This document shows positions 1 through 4,993 of a DNA stretch of 8,194 bases, in pieces. Below the pieces are notes generated by a model. The model was not told the origin of the DNA, did not search any database, and was given only the letters and a program-made list of their open reading frames with translations. Position 1 is the stretch's first letter, and every line of letters starts with the position of its first letter. Source of the stretch: BS750m-G62 sp964577175 (GTDB lineage Bacteria > Planctomycetota > Phycisphaerae > FEN-1346); the NCBI GenBank assembly GCA_964577175.1, contig CAZNYC010000160.1:1-8194 (forward strand), read 5' to 3'. Made by a program: the position numbers and the translations under genes.

Positions 1-9
1 CAATCCGTG
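1..9 (+). repeat. Truncated class A REP hairpin (right arm only)
   Basis: The window opens with CAATCCGTG, which is exactly the right arm of the class A hairpin found intact at 29-51. The left arm and loop would lie before the window, so this is probably another copy 42 nt upstream of the first intact one, in the same orientation. Confidence 0.6.
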
Positions 10-28
10 CGCCTGACATCGCCGGTGC

Positions 29-51
29 CACGGATTGCTTGTCAATCCGTG
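29..51 (+). repeat. REP-like hairpin, class A, upstream of the RAYT gene
   Basis: Left arm CACGGATTG (29-37), loop CTTGT (38-42), right arm CAATCCGTG (43-51): a perfect 9-bp stem. It is preceded by GGTGC, as are most copies in the window. It lies 39 nt before the transposase start and points toward it, while the copy downstream of the gene (616-638) is in the opposite orientation. Small GC-rich hairpins of this kind are the usual partners of RAYT transposases. Confidence 0.9.
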
Positions 52-90
52 CGCCGAGAGTACCCAAGGTCTTGAAGGGGGGGAGCACTC

Positions 91-600
91 GTGCATCGGA
101 AGAAATGCAAACGCTACAACGTGCCGGGCCATGCCCACGCCCTGACGTTCACCTGCAAAGACAGGCAGCCGCTCCTGGAAACGGACTCCGCCAGGCAGTT
201 GTTTGTCGAAGCCCTTGCGGCCGCTCGCGAAACGCGCGATTTCCATCTCTGGGCCTACGCGATCATGCCCGAGCACGTGCACGTGCTGCTCTGGCCCCGG
301 CAGAAGGACTACTCCATCTCGGAGATTCTGCGCGCCATCAAACGGCCCATGTCGTTCCGGGCCCGCGAACAGGGCCTCATTCGCGCACCGGGGTTCTGGC
401 TTCCGGGCGGCGGCTACGACACGAACTTGGCCGACCCGCAGGCCGTCCACAACGAGGTCGAGTACATCCATAACAACCCGGTGCGCCGGGGTCTGTGCCA
501 GCGCCCGGAGGAGTGGCGGTATTCCAGCGCCGCCTTCTGGGCGGGCGAGCCGGACGTGCCGCTGCCGATGGACCGCACGCTGCCGGCTGCCCCAAACTGA
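91..600 (+). CDS. REP-associated tyrosine transposase (RAYT, Y1/HUH family)
   Basis: 169-aa single-domain transposase of the IS200/IS605-related Y1 family, RAYT branch. Such enzymes cut and rejoin single-stranded DNA at small palindromes, using a histidine pair for metal binding and one tyrosine for the covalent DNA link. The HUH motif is clear (E61-H62-V63-H64 within MPEHVHVLLW). The likely nucleophile is Y125 in EYIHNNPVRRGL, the position equivalent to the catalytic tyrosine of the E. coli RAYT family member, and the family's EWRYSS motif follows at about 141-146. Length is typical. The start is GTG at 91, chosen because a strong purine-rich ribosome site (GGGGGGAG, 78-85) precedes it; an upstream extension would run through the hairpin. 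No target-site duplication or IS ends are seen; instead the gene sits between inverted REP-like hairpins, as expected for a domesticated, usually non-self-spreading RAYT. The reading frame is intact, with no sign of decay. Confidence 0.94.
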   Translation: MHRKKCKRYNVPGHAHALTFTCKDRQPLLETDSARQLFVEALAAARETRDFHLWAYAIMPEHVHVLLWPRQKDYSISEILRAIKRPMSFRAREQGLIRAPGFWLPGGGYDTNLADPQAVHNEVEYIHNNPVRRGLCQRPEEWRYSSAAFWAGEPDVPLPMDRTLPAAPN

Positions 601-615
601 TGGCGTCTCGGAACG

Positions 616-638
616 CACGGATTGGCAAGCAATCCGTG
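616..638 (-). repeat. REP-like hairpin, class A, inverted, downstream of the RAYT gene
   Basis: CACGGATTG (616-624), GCAAG (625-629), CAATCCGTG (630-638), followed by GCACC. Read on the minus strand this is the standard GGTGC-led class A element with loop CTTGC, so it is inverted relative to 29-51. It begins 15 nt after the transposase stop codon and completes the inverted bracket around the gene. Confidence 0.9.
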
Positions 639-647
639 GCACCTGCG

Positions 648-682
648 TTTCCGATTTCCCGTTTCCGCTTTCCGATTTCGCC
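648..682 (+). repeat. Degenerate 7-nt tandem repeat (TTTCCGN)
   Basis: Five consecutive heptamers: TTTCCGA, TTTCCCG, TTTCCGC, TTTCCGA, TTTCGCC. The 7-nt period is not a multiple of three and no gene covers it, so it is a non-coding microrepeat. It begins 9 nt after the class A hairpin at 616-638. Confidence 0.8.
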
Positions 683-706
683 TCCGTCCCTCCGTCCCTC
701 CGTCCC
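683..706 (+). repeat. 8-nt tandem repeat (TCCGTCCC x3)
   Basis: Three perfect copies of TCCGTCCC at 683-690, 691-698 and 699-706, continuing directly from the 7-nt array. Exact identity suggests recent slippage expansion; copy number may vary between strains. Confidence 0.85.
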
Positions 707-726
707 ACGCCGCAGGGCGAAGCCAA

Positions 727-755
727 TTGACGCCGCCGCCCCTCACGGCTATCAT
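727..755 (+). promoter_or_regulatory. Sigma70-like promoter for the MoxR-family gene
   Basis: TTGACG at 727-732 (five of six to the -35 consensus), a 17-nt spacer, and TATCAT at 750-755 (five of six to the -10 consensus). It is the best promoter match I found by eye in the window. Transcription would begin near 762, leaving a leader of roughly 110 nt that contains two REP-like hairpins before the start codon at 872. Confidence 0.6.
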
Positions 756-780
756 CAACGTCTACACGATTCCGGTGTGC

Positions 781-803
781 CACGGATTGCTTGTCAATCC
801 GTG
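781..803 (+). repeat. REP-like hairpin, class A, in the moxR leader
   Basis: CACGGATTG (781-789), loop CTTGT (790-794), CAATCCGTG (795-803); arms and loop are identical to the copy at 29-51. It lies downstream of the inferred promoter and so is probably transcribed in the 5' leader of the ATPase gene. Confidence 0.9.
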
Positions 804-822
804 CGTCCCACACGCCGGGTGC

Positions 823-845
823 CACTGGCGGCTGGTCCGCCAGTG
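823..845 (+). repeat. REP-like hairpin, class B, in the moxR leader
   Basis: CACTGGCGG (823-831), loop CTGGT (832-836), CCGCCAGTG (837-845). Geometry and the GGGTGC lead-in match class A but the stem sequence differs, with both arms changed together. It ends 16 nt before the GGAGG ribosome site of the next gene. Confidence 0.88.
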
Positions 846-871
846 CTCCAGAGTTGGCAGCGGAGGCCGCC

Positions 872-1873
872 GTGACCGAATCGCCCGACATCCAGCCCCG
901 TCTCGACGAATTCGCCGACACCTGGCGCCGCATCACCGGCCAGGTCCGCCGCGTCATCGTCGGCCACGAGCGGGTCACGGAGGGGGTCATGCTCTGCCTT
1001 CTCACCGGCGGGCACGCCATCCTGGAGGGCGTGCCGGGCATCGGCAAGACCCTGCTCGTGCGGACGCTGGCCGAGGCCCTCACCCTCACGTTCCGCCGCA
1101 TCCAGTTCACGCCGGACCTCATGCCGGCCGACATCACGGGCACGAACGTCATCACCGAGACCGAGGGCGGCCGCCGCGAGTGGGAGTTCCGACCCGGGCC
1201 CGTCTTCACGAACCTGCTCCTGGCCGACGAAATCAACCGGGCCACCCCCAAGACCCAATCCGCCCTCCTGGAGGCCATGCAGGAACGGTCCGTCACGGTG
1301 GCCGGCGAGACGCGGCACCTGGACGAGCCGTTCTTCGTCCTCGCCACCCAGAACCCGCTCGAGATGGAGGGCACGTACCCCCTGCCGGAGGCCCAACTCG
1401 ACCGGTTCCTCCTGAAACTCCTGATGCGGATGCCGGGGCGCGGCGAGATGGGCCAGATCCTCGACCGCACCACGGGCGCCCGGGTGCCCCGGGCCGAGGC
1501 GGTCGCCGACGGGCCCACGATCCTCCGGATGCGGGACCTCGTGCGCGAGGTGCCCGTGGCGGCCCACGTCCGCGACTACGCGGGCGCGCTGGTCCTGGCG
1601 ACGCACCCGGACCGCGACGAGGCCGCACCGATGGCCCGGAAATATCTCCGCTACGGCGCCGGCCCGCGGGCCGCCCAGGCGATGGTCCTGGGGGGCAAGG
1701 TCCTGGCCCTGGTGGCCGGCCGGTACAACGTGGCGATGGCCGACGTGCGGCACATGGCGGCGCCGGCGCTCAGGCACCGGATCATCCGCAACTTCGAGGC
1801 CGAGGCCGAGGGCGTCGACCCCGACCGCATCGTCGCGGACCTCCTGGACCACGTGGCCGAACCGGCGGAATGA
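872..1873 (+). CDS. MoxR-family AAA+ ATPase
   Basis: 333-aa cytoplasmic MoxR-type AAA+ ATPase, a chaperone-like family that remodels or activates partner proteins (often VWA-domain proteins) using ATP. Visible motifs, numbered from the chosen start: Walker A GVPGIGKT (53-60), the family signature PDLMPADITG (82-91), Walker B LLLADE followed by INRATPKTQ (from 115), sensor 1 ATQNP (158-162) and QLDRF (175-179). A helical lid domain fills the C-terminal third. Length is normal for the family. Start: GTG at 872, preceded by GGAGG (862-866) with 5-nt spacing. The frame stays open back to a TTG at 791, but that start lies inside a REP-like hairpin and has no ribosome site. MoxR genes commonly sit next to DUF58, transglutaminase or VWA-protein genes; here the next gene is leuS, 109 nt on and perhaps co-transcribed, so the partner is not evident. 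Confidence 0.95.
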   Translation: MTESPDIQPRLDEFADTWRRITGQVRRVIVGHERVTEGVMLCLLTGGHAILEGVPGIGKTLLVRTLAEALTLTFRRIQFTPDLMPADITGTNVITETEGGRREWEFRPGPVFTNLLLADEINRATPKTQSALLEAMQERSVTVAGETRHLDEPFFVLATQNPLEMEGTYPLPEAQLDRFLLKLLMRMPGRGEMGQILDRTTGARVPRAEAVADGPTILRMRDLVREVPVAAHVRDYAGALVLATHPDRDEAAPMARKYLRYGAGPRAAQAMVLGGKVLALVAGRYNVAMADVRHMAAPALRHRIIRNFEAEAEGVDPDRIVADLLDHVAEPAE

Positions 1874-1940
1874 AGCCGCAATGCCACGTGTTAAATGGCA
1901 AAATGCTAAAGCACGCTTCGCGCAGGCCGAAGGCCTCCTT

Positions 1941-1968
1941 GGGCATTGGGCATTGCACATTGGACATT
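1941..1968 (+). repeat. Degenerate 7-nt tandem repeat (NNNCATT x4)
   Basis: Four consecutive heptamers between the ATPase gene and leuS: GGGCATT, GGGCATT, GCACATT, GGACATT. It is locally AT-richer than its surroundings and ends 14 nt before the leuS start. The leuS frame remains open through it, but the ribosome site places translation start downstream. A second array with the same period but a different sequence is at 648-682. Confidence 0.75.
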
Positions 1969-1982
1969 TACTGAGGATGCTT

Positions 1983-4595
1983 ATGCAGCCGTACGACCCC
2001 GAGACAATCGAACGGAATTGGCAGCGGTGGTGGGACGACCACGGCACCTTCGAGGCCGACGGCACCGCCCCGCCCGACCGCGCGTTCTACTGCCTGACGA
2101 TGTTCCCGTACCCCTCCGGCACGCTGCACGTCGGGCACGGGCGGAACTACATCATCGGCGACGTCGTCACGCGGTACAAGATGATGCGTGGCCTGGAGGT
2201 CCTCTCCCCCATGGGTTGGGATGCCTTCGGCCTGCCCGCCGAGAACGCCGCCATCCAGCGCGGCGCCCGGCCCGCCCGGTGGGTCGCCGACAACATCGCC
2301 TACATGAAGCAGCAGTTCCGCAAGTGGGGCGTCGGCTACGACTGGCGGCGGGAGGTCAACACCTCCGACGCCGCCTACTACAAGTGGACCCAGTGGATCT
2401 TCCTCGTCCTGCAGGAGCGCGGCCTGGCGTACCGCAAGAAGGCCCCCGTCAACTGGTGCCCCTCGTGCCAGACGGGCCTGGCGAACGAGGAGGTCGTCGA
2501 CGGCGCCTGCGAACGCTGCGGCACGGCGGCCGAGACGCGCGACCTCGACCAGTGGTTCTTCAAGATCACCGCCTACGCCCAGCGGCTGCTCGACGACCTG
2601 GACGAGTTGGACCGCTGGCCCGAGACCGTCCGCACCATGCAGGCCAACTGGATCGGACGCAGCGAGGGCGCCCGCGTCGATTTTGCGCTCGCCGGCGGCA
2701 CGCCCCTGCCGTGCTTCACCACCCGGCCGGATACGCTGTGGGGCGTCACGTTCATGAGCCTGGCGCCGGAGCATCCGCTCATCGCGGACCTCGTGCGCGG
2801 CACGGAGCGCGAGGCGGAGGTCCTTGAGTTCTGCAAGCGGGCCACGCAGCAGTCCGCCGCCGACCGCAGCGACGCCGAGGTCGAGAAGGAGGGCGTCTTC
2901 ACCGGGGCGTACGTCGTCAATCCGGTCAACCAGGAGAAGGTGCCCCTGTGGGTGGCCAACTACGCCCTCATGGAGTACGGGACGGGGGCGGTGATGGCCG
3001 TCCCCGCCCACGACCAGCGCGACTTCGAGTTCGCCCGCAAGTACGACATTCCCGTCCGCGTCGTCATCCAGCCCGAGGGCGAGCCCCTCGTCCCCGACCA
3101 CATGACCGAGGCCTACGTCGACGCCGGCACGATGGTCGATTCCGGGCCGCTGACCGGCACGCCGTCGCCGGACGGCATTCCCGACGTGATTCGATATCTC
3201 GACGAGAACGGGATGGGCGAGGCGACCGTCAACTATCGCATCCGCGACTGGCTCATCAGCCGGCAGCGGTACTGGGGCGCGCCCGTGCCCGTCGTCCACT
3301 GCCCCTCCTGCGGCGAGGTGCCGGTGCCGGAGTCGGACCTGCCGGTCGAACTGCCGCCCGATACGGACGTGGAGTTCCCGCCCAAGGGCGAAAGTCCGCT
3401 CGCGAAGGTCCAGTCGTGGGTCAACACCACGTGCCCGACGTGCGGCGGCGAGGCGCAGCGGGATACCGACACCCTCGCCCAGTGGCTCTGCTCGTGCTGG
3501 TACTTCCTGCGGTACACGCTCACGCATGAAGAGCGCGAGCCGAACGACGTGCCGTTCGACCGCGCGAAGGTCGATTACTGGATGCCGGTCGACCAATATA
3601 TCGGGGGTGTGGAGCACGCGGTACTCCACCTGTTGTATACGCGCTTCATCTGCAAGGTCCTCTACGACGCCGGCCACGTGGGGTTCAATGAACCGTTCGC
3701 CGCCCTCTTCACCCAGGGGATGATCTGCAAGCAGTCGGAGGTGACGGGCAAACTGGAGAAGATGTCGAAGTCCAAGGGCAACGTCGTCTCGCCCGATGCG
3801 GTGATCGAGGAACACGGGGCCGACACGCAGCGCCTGTACACCCTCTTCATCGGCCCGCCGCAGAAGGACGCCGAGTGGCGCGACGAGGCGGTCATCGGCG
3901 CCCGCCGGTTCATCAACGGGATTTGGTACCTTGTGGATGGCGCACTCCGCGAACTCCCTGAAGATTGGGTGCTTCCCAAGGACTATCTCAAGGTCGTCTC
4001 CGAAGAAACACACAGGATGATCAAGGCCGTGACGCAGGACATTGAAGTCAATTGGCAGTTCAACACGGCAATTGCTAAGATCATGCAGGTCAGGAACCAT
4101 CTTGTCGGACCCGATATCGCCCTTGGCGCGGAAGCGCATAAGATACCAAGTCCCAAGCGCCATTCGCTGCACCTCTTAACGGGGCGTGAAGTGACGCTCC
4201 CGATTTTCGAGCAAGGCGTGCGGCCGGAGGACCGACGACGACTTATTGATTACCCCGAGATCCGCTTCGCCCTGGAGGCGATGGTCCGCCTCCTCCACCC
4301 GTTCATCCCGCACGTTACCGAAGAACTCTGGCAGGCCCTGGGCCACGAGCCGAGCGTCCTCGACGCCGGCTGGCCCGACTACGACGAGGCCGCCTGCCGC
4401 GAGGACGAAGTCGAGATCGCCGTCCAGGTCAACGGCAAACTCCGCGCCCGCGTCACGGTGCCGGCCGACGCGTCCGAGGACGACCTCAAGGCCGCCGCCA
4501 TGGCCGAGCCGAAGGTCCGGCAGCACCTGGAAGGCGCCGAGGTCCGCAAGACGATCGTCGTCCCGGGGCGCCTCGTGAACATCGTGGCCACGTAG
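1983..4595 (+). CDS. leuS: Leucyl-tRNA synthetase
   Basis: 870-aa class Ia aminoacyl-tRNA synthetase that charges tRNA-Leu with leucine and edits mischarged tRNA; essential and cytoplasmic. Motifs: FPYPSG (41-46) with the HIGH-type HVGH (49-52), GWDAFGLPAEN (78-88), a zinc ribbon (C159, C162, C176, C179), CP1 editing-domain TTRPDT (246-251) and the AHDQRD segment with likely editing aspartate D344, a further CxxC pair region at about 440-490, catalytic loop KMSKS (593-597), then the anticodon-binding helices (PFIPHVTEELW) and a C-terminal domain (VQVNGKLRARV). Length fits bacterial LeuRS (about 860). The start is ATG 1983 with GAGG (1973-1976) six nt upstream; ATG 1977 is in frame but too close to that site. 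Odd: residues about 647-759 are encoded by clearly lower-GC DNA with unusual codons (ATA, TTA, CGA), and the segment between RNHLV and PEIRFALE looks about 30 residues longer than usual. No T-box or leucine attenuator was seen upstream. Confidence 0.98.
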   Translation: MQPYDPETIERNWQRWWDDHGTFEADGTAPPDRAFYCLTMFPYPSGTLHVGHGRNYIIGDVVTRYKMMRGLEVLSPMGWDAFGLPAENAAIQRGARPARWVADNIAYMKQQFRKWGVGYDWRREVNTSDAAYYKWTQWIFLVLQERGLAYRKKAPVNWCPSCQTGLANEEVVDGACERCGTAAETRDLDQWFFKITAYAQRLLDDLDELDRWPETVRTMQANWIGRSEGARVDFALAGGTPLPCFTTRPDTLWGVTFMSLAPEHPLIADLVRGTEREAEVLEFCKRATQQSAADRSDAEVEKEGVFTGAYVVNPVNQEKVPLWVANYALMEYGTGAVMAVPAHDQRDFEFARKYDIPVRVVIQPEGEPLVPDHMTEAYVDAGTMVDSGPLTGTPSPDGIPDVIRYLDENGMGEATVNYRIRDWLISRQRYWGAPVPVVHCPSCGEVPVPESDLPVELPPDTDVEFPPKGESPLAKVQSWVNTTCPTCGGEAQRDTDTLAQWLCSCWYFLRYTLTHEEREPNDVPFDRAKVDYWMPVDQYIGGVEHAVLHLLYTRFICKVLYDAGHVGFNEPFAALFTQGMICKQSEVTGKLEKMSKSKGNVVSPDAVIEEHGADTQRLYTLFIGPPQKDAEWRDEAVIGARRFINGIWYLVDGALRELPEDWVLPKDYLKVVSEETHRMIKAVTQDIEVNWQFNTAIAKIMQVRNHLVGPDIALGAEAHKIPSPKRHSLHLLTGREVTLPIFEQGVRPEDRRRLIDYPEIRFALEAMVRLLHPFIPHVTEELWQALGHEPSVLDAGWPDYDEAACREDEVEIAVQVNGKLRARVTVPADASEDDLKAAAMAEPKVRQHLEGAEVRKTIVVPGRLVNIVAT
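3921..4258 (+). other. Low-GC tract inside leuS
   Basis: By hand count 163 of 300 bases in 3961-4260 are G or C (54%), against 44 of 60 in 3841-3900 and 41 of 60 in 4261-4320. Third positions are frequently A or T here (for example ATT, GAA, ATA, CCA, AGT, TTA, CGA), unlike the rest of leuS. The frame is continuous and the segment still contains the conserved FNTAIAKIM helix, so it is functional-looking coding sequence of different character. Recombination with a lower-GC relative, a relaxed insertion, or assembly mixing are possible explanations. Confidence 0.7.
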
Positions 4596-4613
4596 GCCGC
4601 GGCGCGCCGCGGC
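4596..4613 (+). repeat. 18-bp perfect palindrome after leuS
   Basis: GCCGCGGCGCGCCGCGGC reads identically on both strands and starts immediately after the leuS TAG. There is no following T-run, so it is not a classical intrinsic terminator, though it could act as a roadblock or mRNA 3' end structure. In such GC-rich DNA a short GC-only palindrome can also arise by chance. Confidence 0.5.
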
Positions 4614-4620
4614 ACGTCCC

Positions 4621-4646
4621 GGGCGGCGGGTCTCCGCATCCGCCGC
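4621..4646 (-). repeat. Core copy of the GCGGAGACCCGCC repeat
   Basis: On the minus strand this reads GCGGCG, GA, then TGCGGAGACCCGCCGC. That matches the first half of the longer repeats at 5881-5930 and 6348-6397, but the downstream half of those repeats is not recognisable here. It is in inverted orientation relative to them. Confidence 0.6.
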
Positions 4647-4654
4647 GGCGTGCG

Positions 4655-4676
4655 CGGTGCCCAGTCTTGGGCGCCG
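4655..4676 (+). repeat. Hairpin with AGTCTT loop
   Basis: CGGTGCCC (4655-4662), loop AGTCTT (4663-4668), GGGCGCCG (4669-4676): eight pairs including one G-T. The 6-nt loop is shared with the longer hairpin at 4923-4950, which marks a second hairpin type distinct from the CTTGT-loop family. Confidence 0.65.
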
Positions 4677-4681
4677 GGTGC

Positions 4682-4704
4682 CACTGGCGGCTTGTCCGCC
4701 AGTG
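4682..4704 (+). repeat. REP-like hairpin, class B
   Basis: CACTGGCGG (4682-4690), loop CTTGT (4691-4695), CCGCCAGTG (4696-4704). Same stem as 823-845, and the loop here is the family consensus. Confidence 0.88.
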
Positions 4705-4723
4705 AGCCTCGGGCGCCGGGTGC

Positions 4724-4746
4724 CACGGATTGCGTGTCAATCCGTG
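4724..4746 (+). repeat. REP-like hairpin, class A
   Basis: CACGGATTG (4724-4732), loop CGTGT (4733-4737), CAATCCGTG (4738-4746). First half of a 61-nt unit that is repeated in tandem at 4785-4845. Confidence 0.88.
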
Positions 4747-4758
4747 CCTCTCGTGTGG

Positions 4759-4781
4759 CCCGGCCGGCTTGCCCGGCCGGG
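4759..4781 (+). repeat. REP-like hairpin, class C
   Basis: CCCGGCCGG (4759-4767), loop CTTGC (4768-4772), CCGGCCGGG (4773-4781). The arm is itself partly palindromic, so orientation is set by the loop. The lead-in is GTGTGG rather than GGTGC. Confidence 0.85.
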
Positions 4782-4784
4782 TGC

Positions 4785-4807
4785 CACCGATTGATTGCCA
4801 ATCGGTG
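4785..4807 (+). repeat. REP-like hairpin, class D
   Basis: CACCGATTG (4785-4793), loop ATTGC (4794-4798), CAATCGGTG (4799-4807). It differs from class A by one compensated base pair. Confidence 0.88.
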
Positions 4808-4819
4808 CCTCTCGTGTGG

Positions 4820-4842
4820 CCCGGCCGGCTTGCCCGGCCGGG
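4820..4842 (+). repeat. REP-like hairpin, class C
   Basis: CCCGGCCGG (4820-4828), loop CTTGC (4829-4833), CCGGCCGGG (4834-4842). Followed by a G-rich run (4843-4851) that is shortened in the other composite copy. Confidence 0.85.
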
Positions 4843-4859
4843 GGAGGGGGGCTGGTCGC

Positions 4860-4880
4860 CCGGTTGGACGAGCCAACCGG
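4860..4880 (-). repeat. REP-like hairpin, class E
   Basis: Plus strand CCGGTTGG (4860-4867), ACGAG (4868-4872), CCAACCGG (4873-4880); on the minus strand the loop is CTCGT, close to the family CTTGT. The stem is 8 bp, one shorter than the others. Confidence 0.75.
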
Positions 4881-4886
4881 CCCACA

Positions 4887-4909
4887 CACGGTTTGACAAA
4901 CAAACCGTG
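4887..4909 (-). repeat. REP-like hairpin, class F
   Basis: Plus strand CACGGTTTG (4887-4895), ACAAA (4896-4900), CAAACCGTG (4901-4909), then GCACC; on the minus strand the loop is TTTGT and the lead-in GGTGC, so it is inverted. It incidentally creates TTGACA at 4893-4898. The equivalent element of the second composite copy is split by the MITE. Confidence 0.87.
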
Positions 4910-4922
4910 GCACCTGCACATT

Positions 4923-4950
4923 GCGCGGCGTCCAGTCTTGGACGCCGCGC
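4923..4950 (+). repeat. Long hairpin with AGTCTT loop
   Basis: GCGCGGCGTCC (4923-4933), loop AGTCTT (4934-4939), GGACGCCGCGC (4940-4950): an 11-bp perfect stem. Its right arm overlaps the left arm of the next hairpin by four bases (GCGC, 4947-4950). Confidence 0.85.
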
Positions 4951-4974
4951 GGTGGGCACGACTGCCCACCGCGC
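4947..4974 (-). repeat. Long hairpin, inverted AGTC-type loop
   Basis: GCGCGGTGGGCA (4947-4958), CGAC (4959-4962), TGCCCACCGCGC (4963-4974): 12-bp stem. If the innermost A-T pair is left open the loop is ACGACT, which on the minus strand reads AGTCGT, near the AGTCTT loop of its neighbour. It ends 19 nt before the FMN reductase start codon, so it would be a strong structure next to the ribosome site if transcribed. Confidence 0.8.
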
Positions 4975-4993
4975 ACCAGATTGGAGCCTCCCC

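Larger units (their letters stand above)
4724..4845 (+). repeat. Tandem 61-nt composite unit, two copies
   Basis: Unit 1 (4724-4784) and unit 2 (4785-4845) each contain a CAC-NNATTG hairpin, the spacer CCTCTCGTGTGG and a class C hairpin. Outside the first hairpin they are nearly identical. Within it, stem position 4 changes from G to C and its partner from C to G, keeping the pair. Confidence 0.75.
4776..4914 (+). repeat. Composite REP cluster, left copy of a direct repeat
   Basis: Contains hairpins of classes D, C, E and F in that order. The same order and nearly the same sequence recur at 5571-5872, on the other side of the FMN reductase gene. Differences are a 5-nt indel in a G-run and about seven substitutions by eye, once the inserted MITE is removed from the right copy. 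Confidence 0.85.
4596..4993. other. Gene-free hairpin mosaic between leuS and the FMN reductase gene
   Basis: These 398 nt hold no credible gene. Almost all of it is palindromic: the 18-bp palindrome, a core copy of the GCGGAGACCCGCC repeat (minus strand), one loop-AGTCTT hairpin, seven 9-5-9 REP-like hairpins and two overlapping long hairpins, ending 19 nt before the next start codon. Open frames crossing it encode only repeat-derived residues and are not believed. Confidence 0.85.

Noticed and set aside
791..871. Earlier TTG start for the MoxR-family ATPase
   Set aside because: It would translate REP-like hairpins; GTG 872 has a GGAGG site at ideal distance and gives a normal family length.
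622..1974. Open frame of 450 codons overlapping the ATPase gene
   Set aside because: It runs through the pyrimidine microrepeats and then out of frame through the ATPase gene; the protein is low-complexity Arg/Pro/His.
1881..1982. N-terminal extension of leuS through the intergenic repeat
   Set aside because: The extension encodes the heptamer repeat, lacks a ribosome site and has no counterpart at the usual LeuRS N-terminus.
1874..1982. T-box or leucine attenuator upstream of leuS
   Set aside because: I found no T-box consensus, no leucine-rich leader peptide and no terminator/antiterminator pair in the 109-nt gap.
1968..4172. Long open frame on the minus strand opposite leuS (734 codons)
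   Set aside because: It is an antisense shadow of a GC-rich gene: composition is repetitive in Arg, Gly, Val and Asp, no family motif is visible, and leuS on the plus strand has every expected motif.
4596..4613. Intrinsic terminator of leuS
   Set aside because: The palindrome is strong but no T-run follows it, so I list it only as a palindrome.
4596..4993. CRISPR array
   Set aside because: Repeats are of several sequences and orientations, spacers are short and themselves repeated, and no cas gene is nearby.
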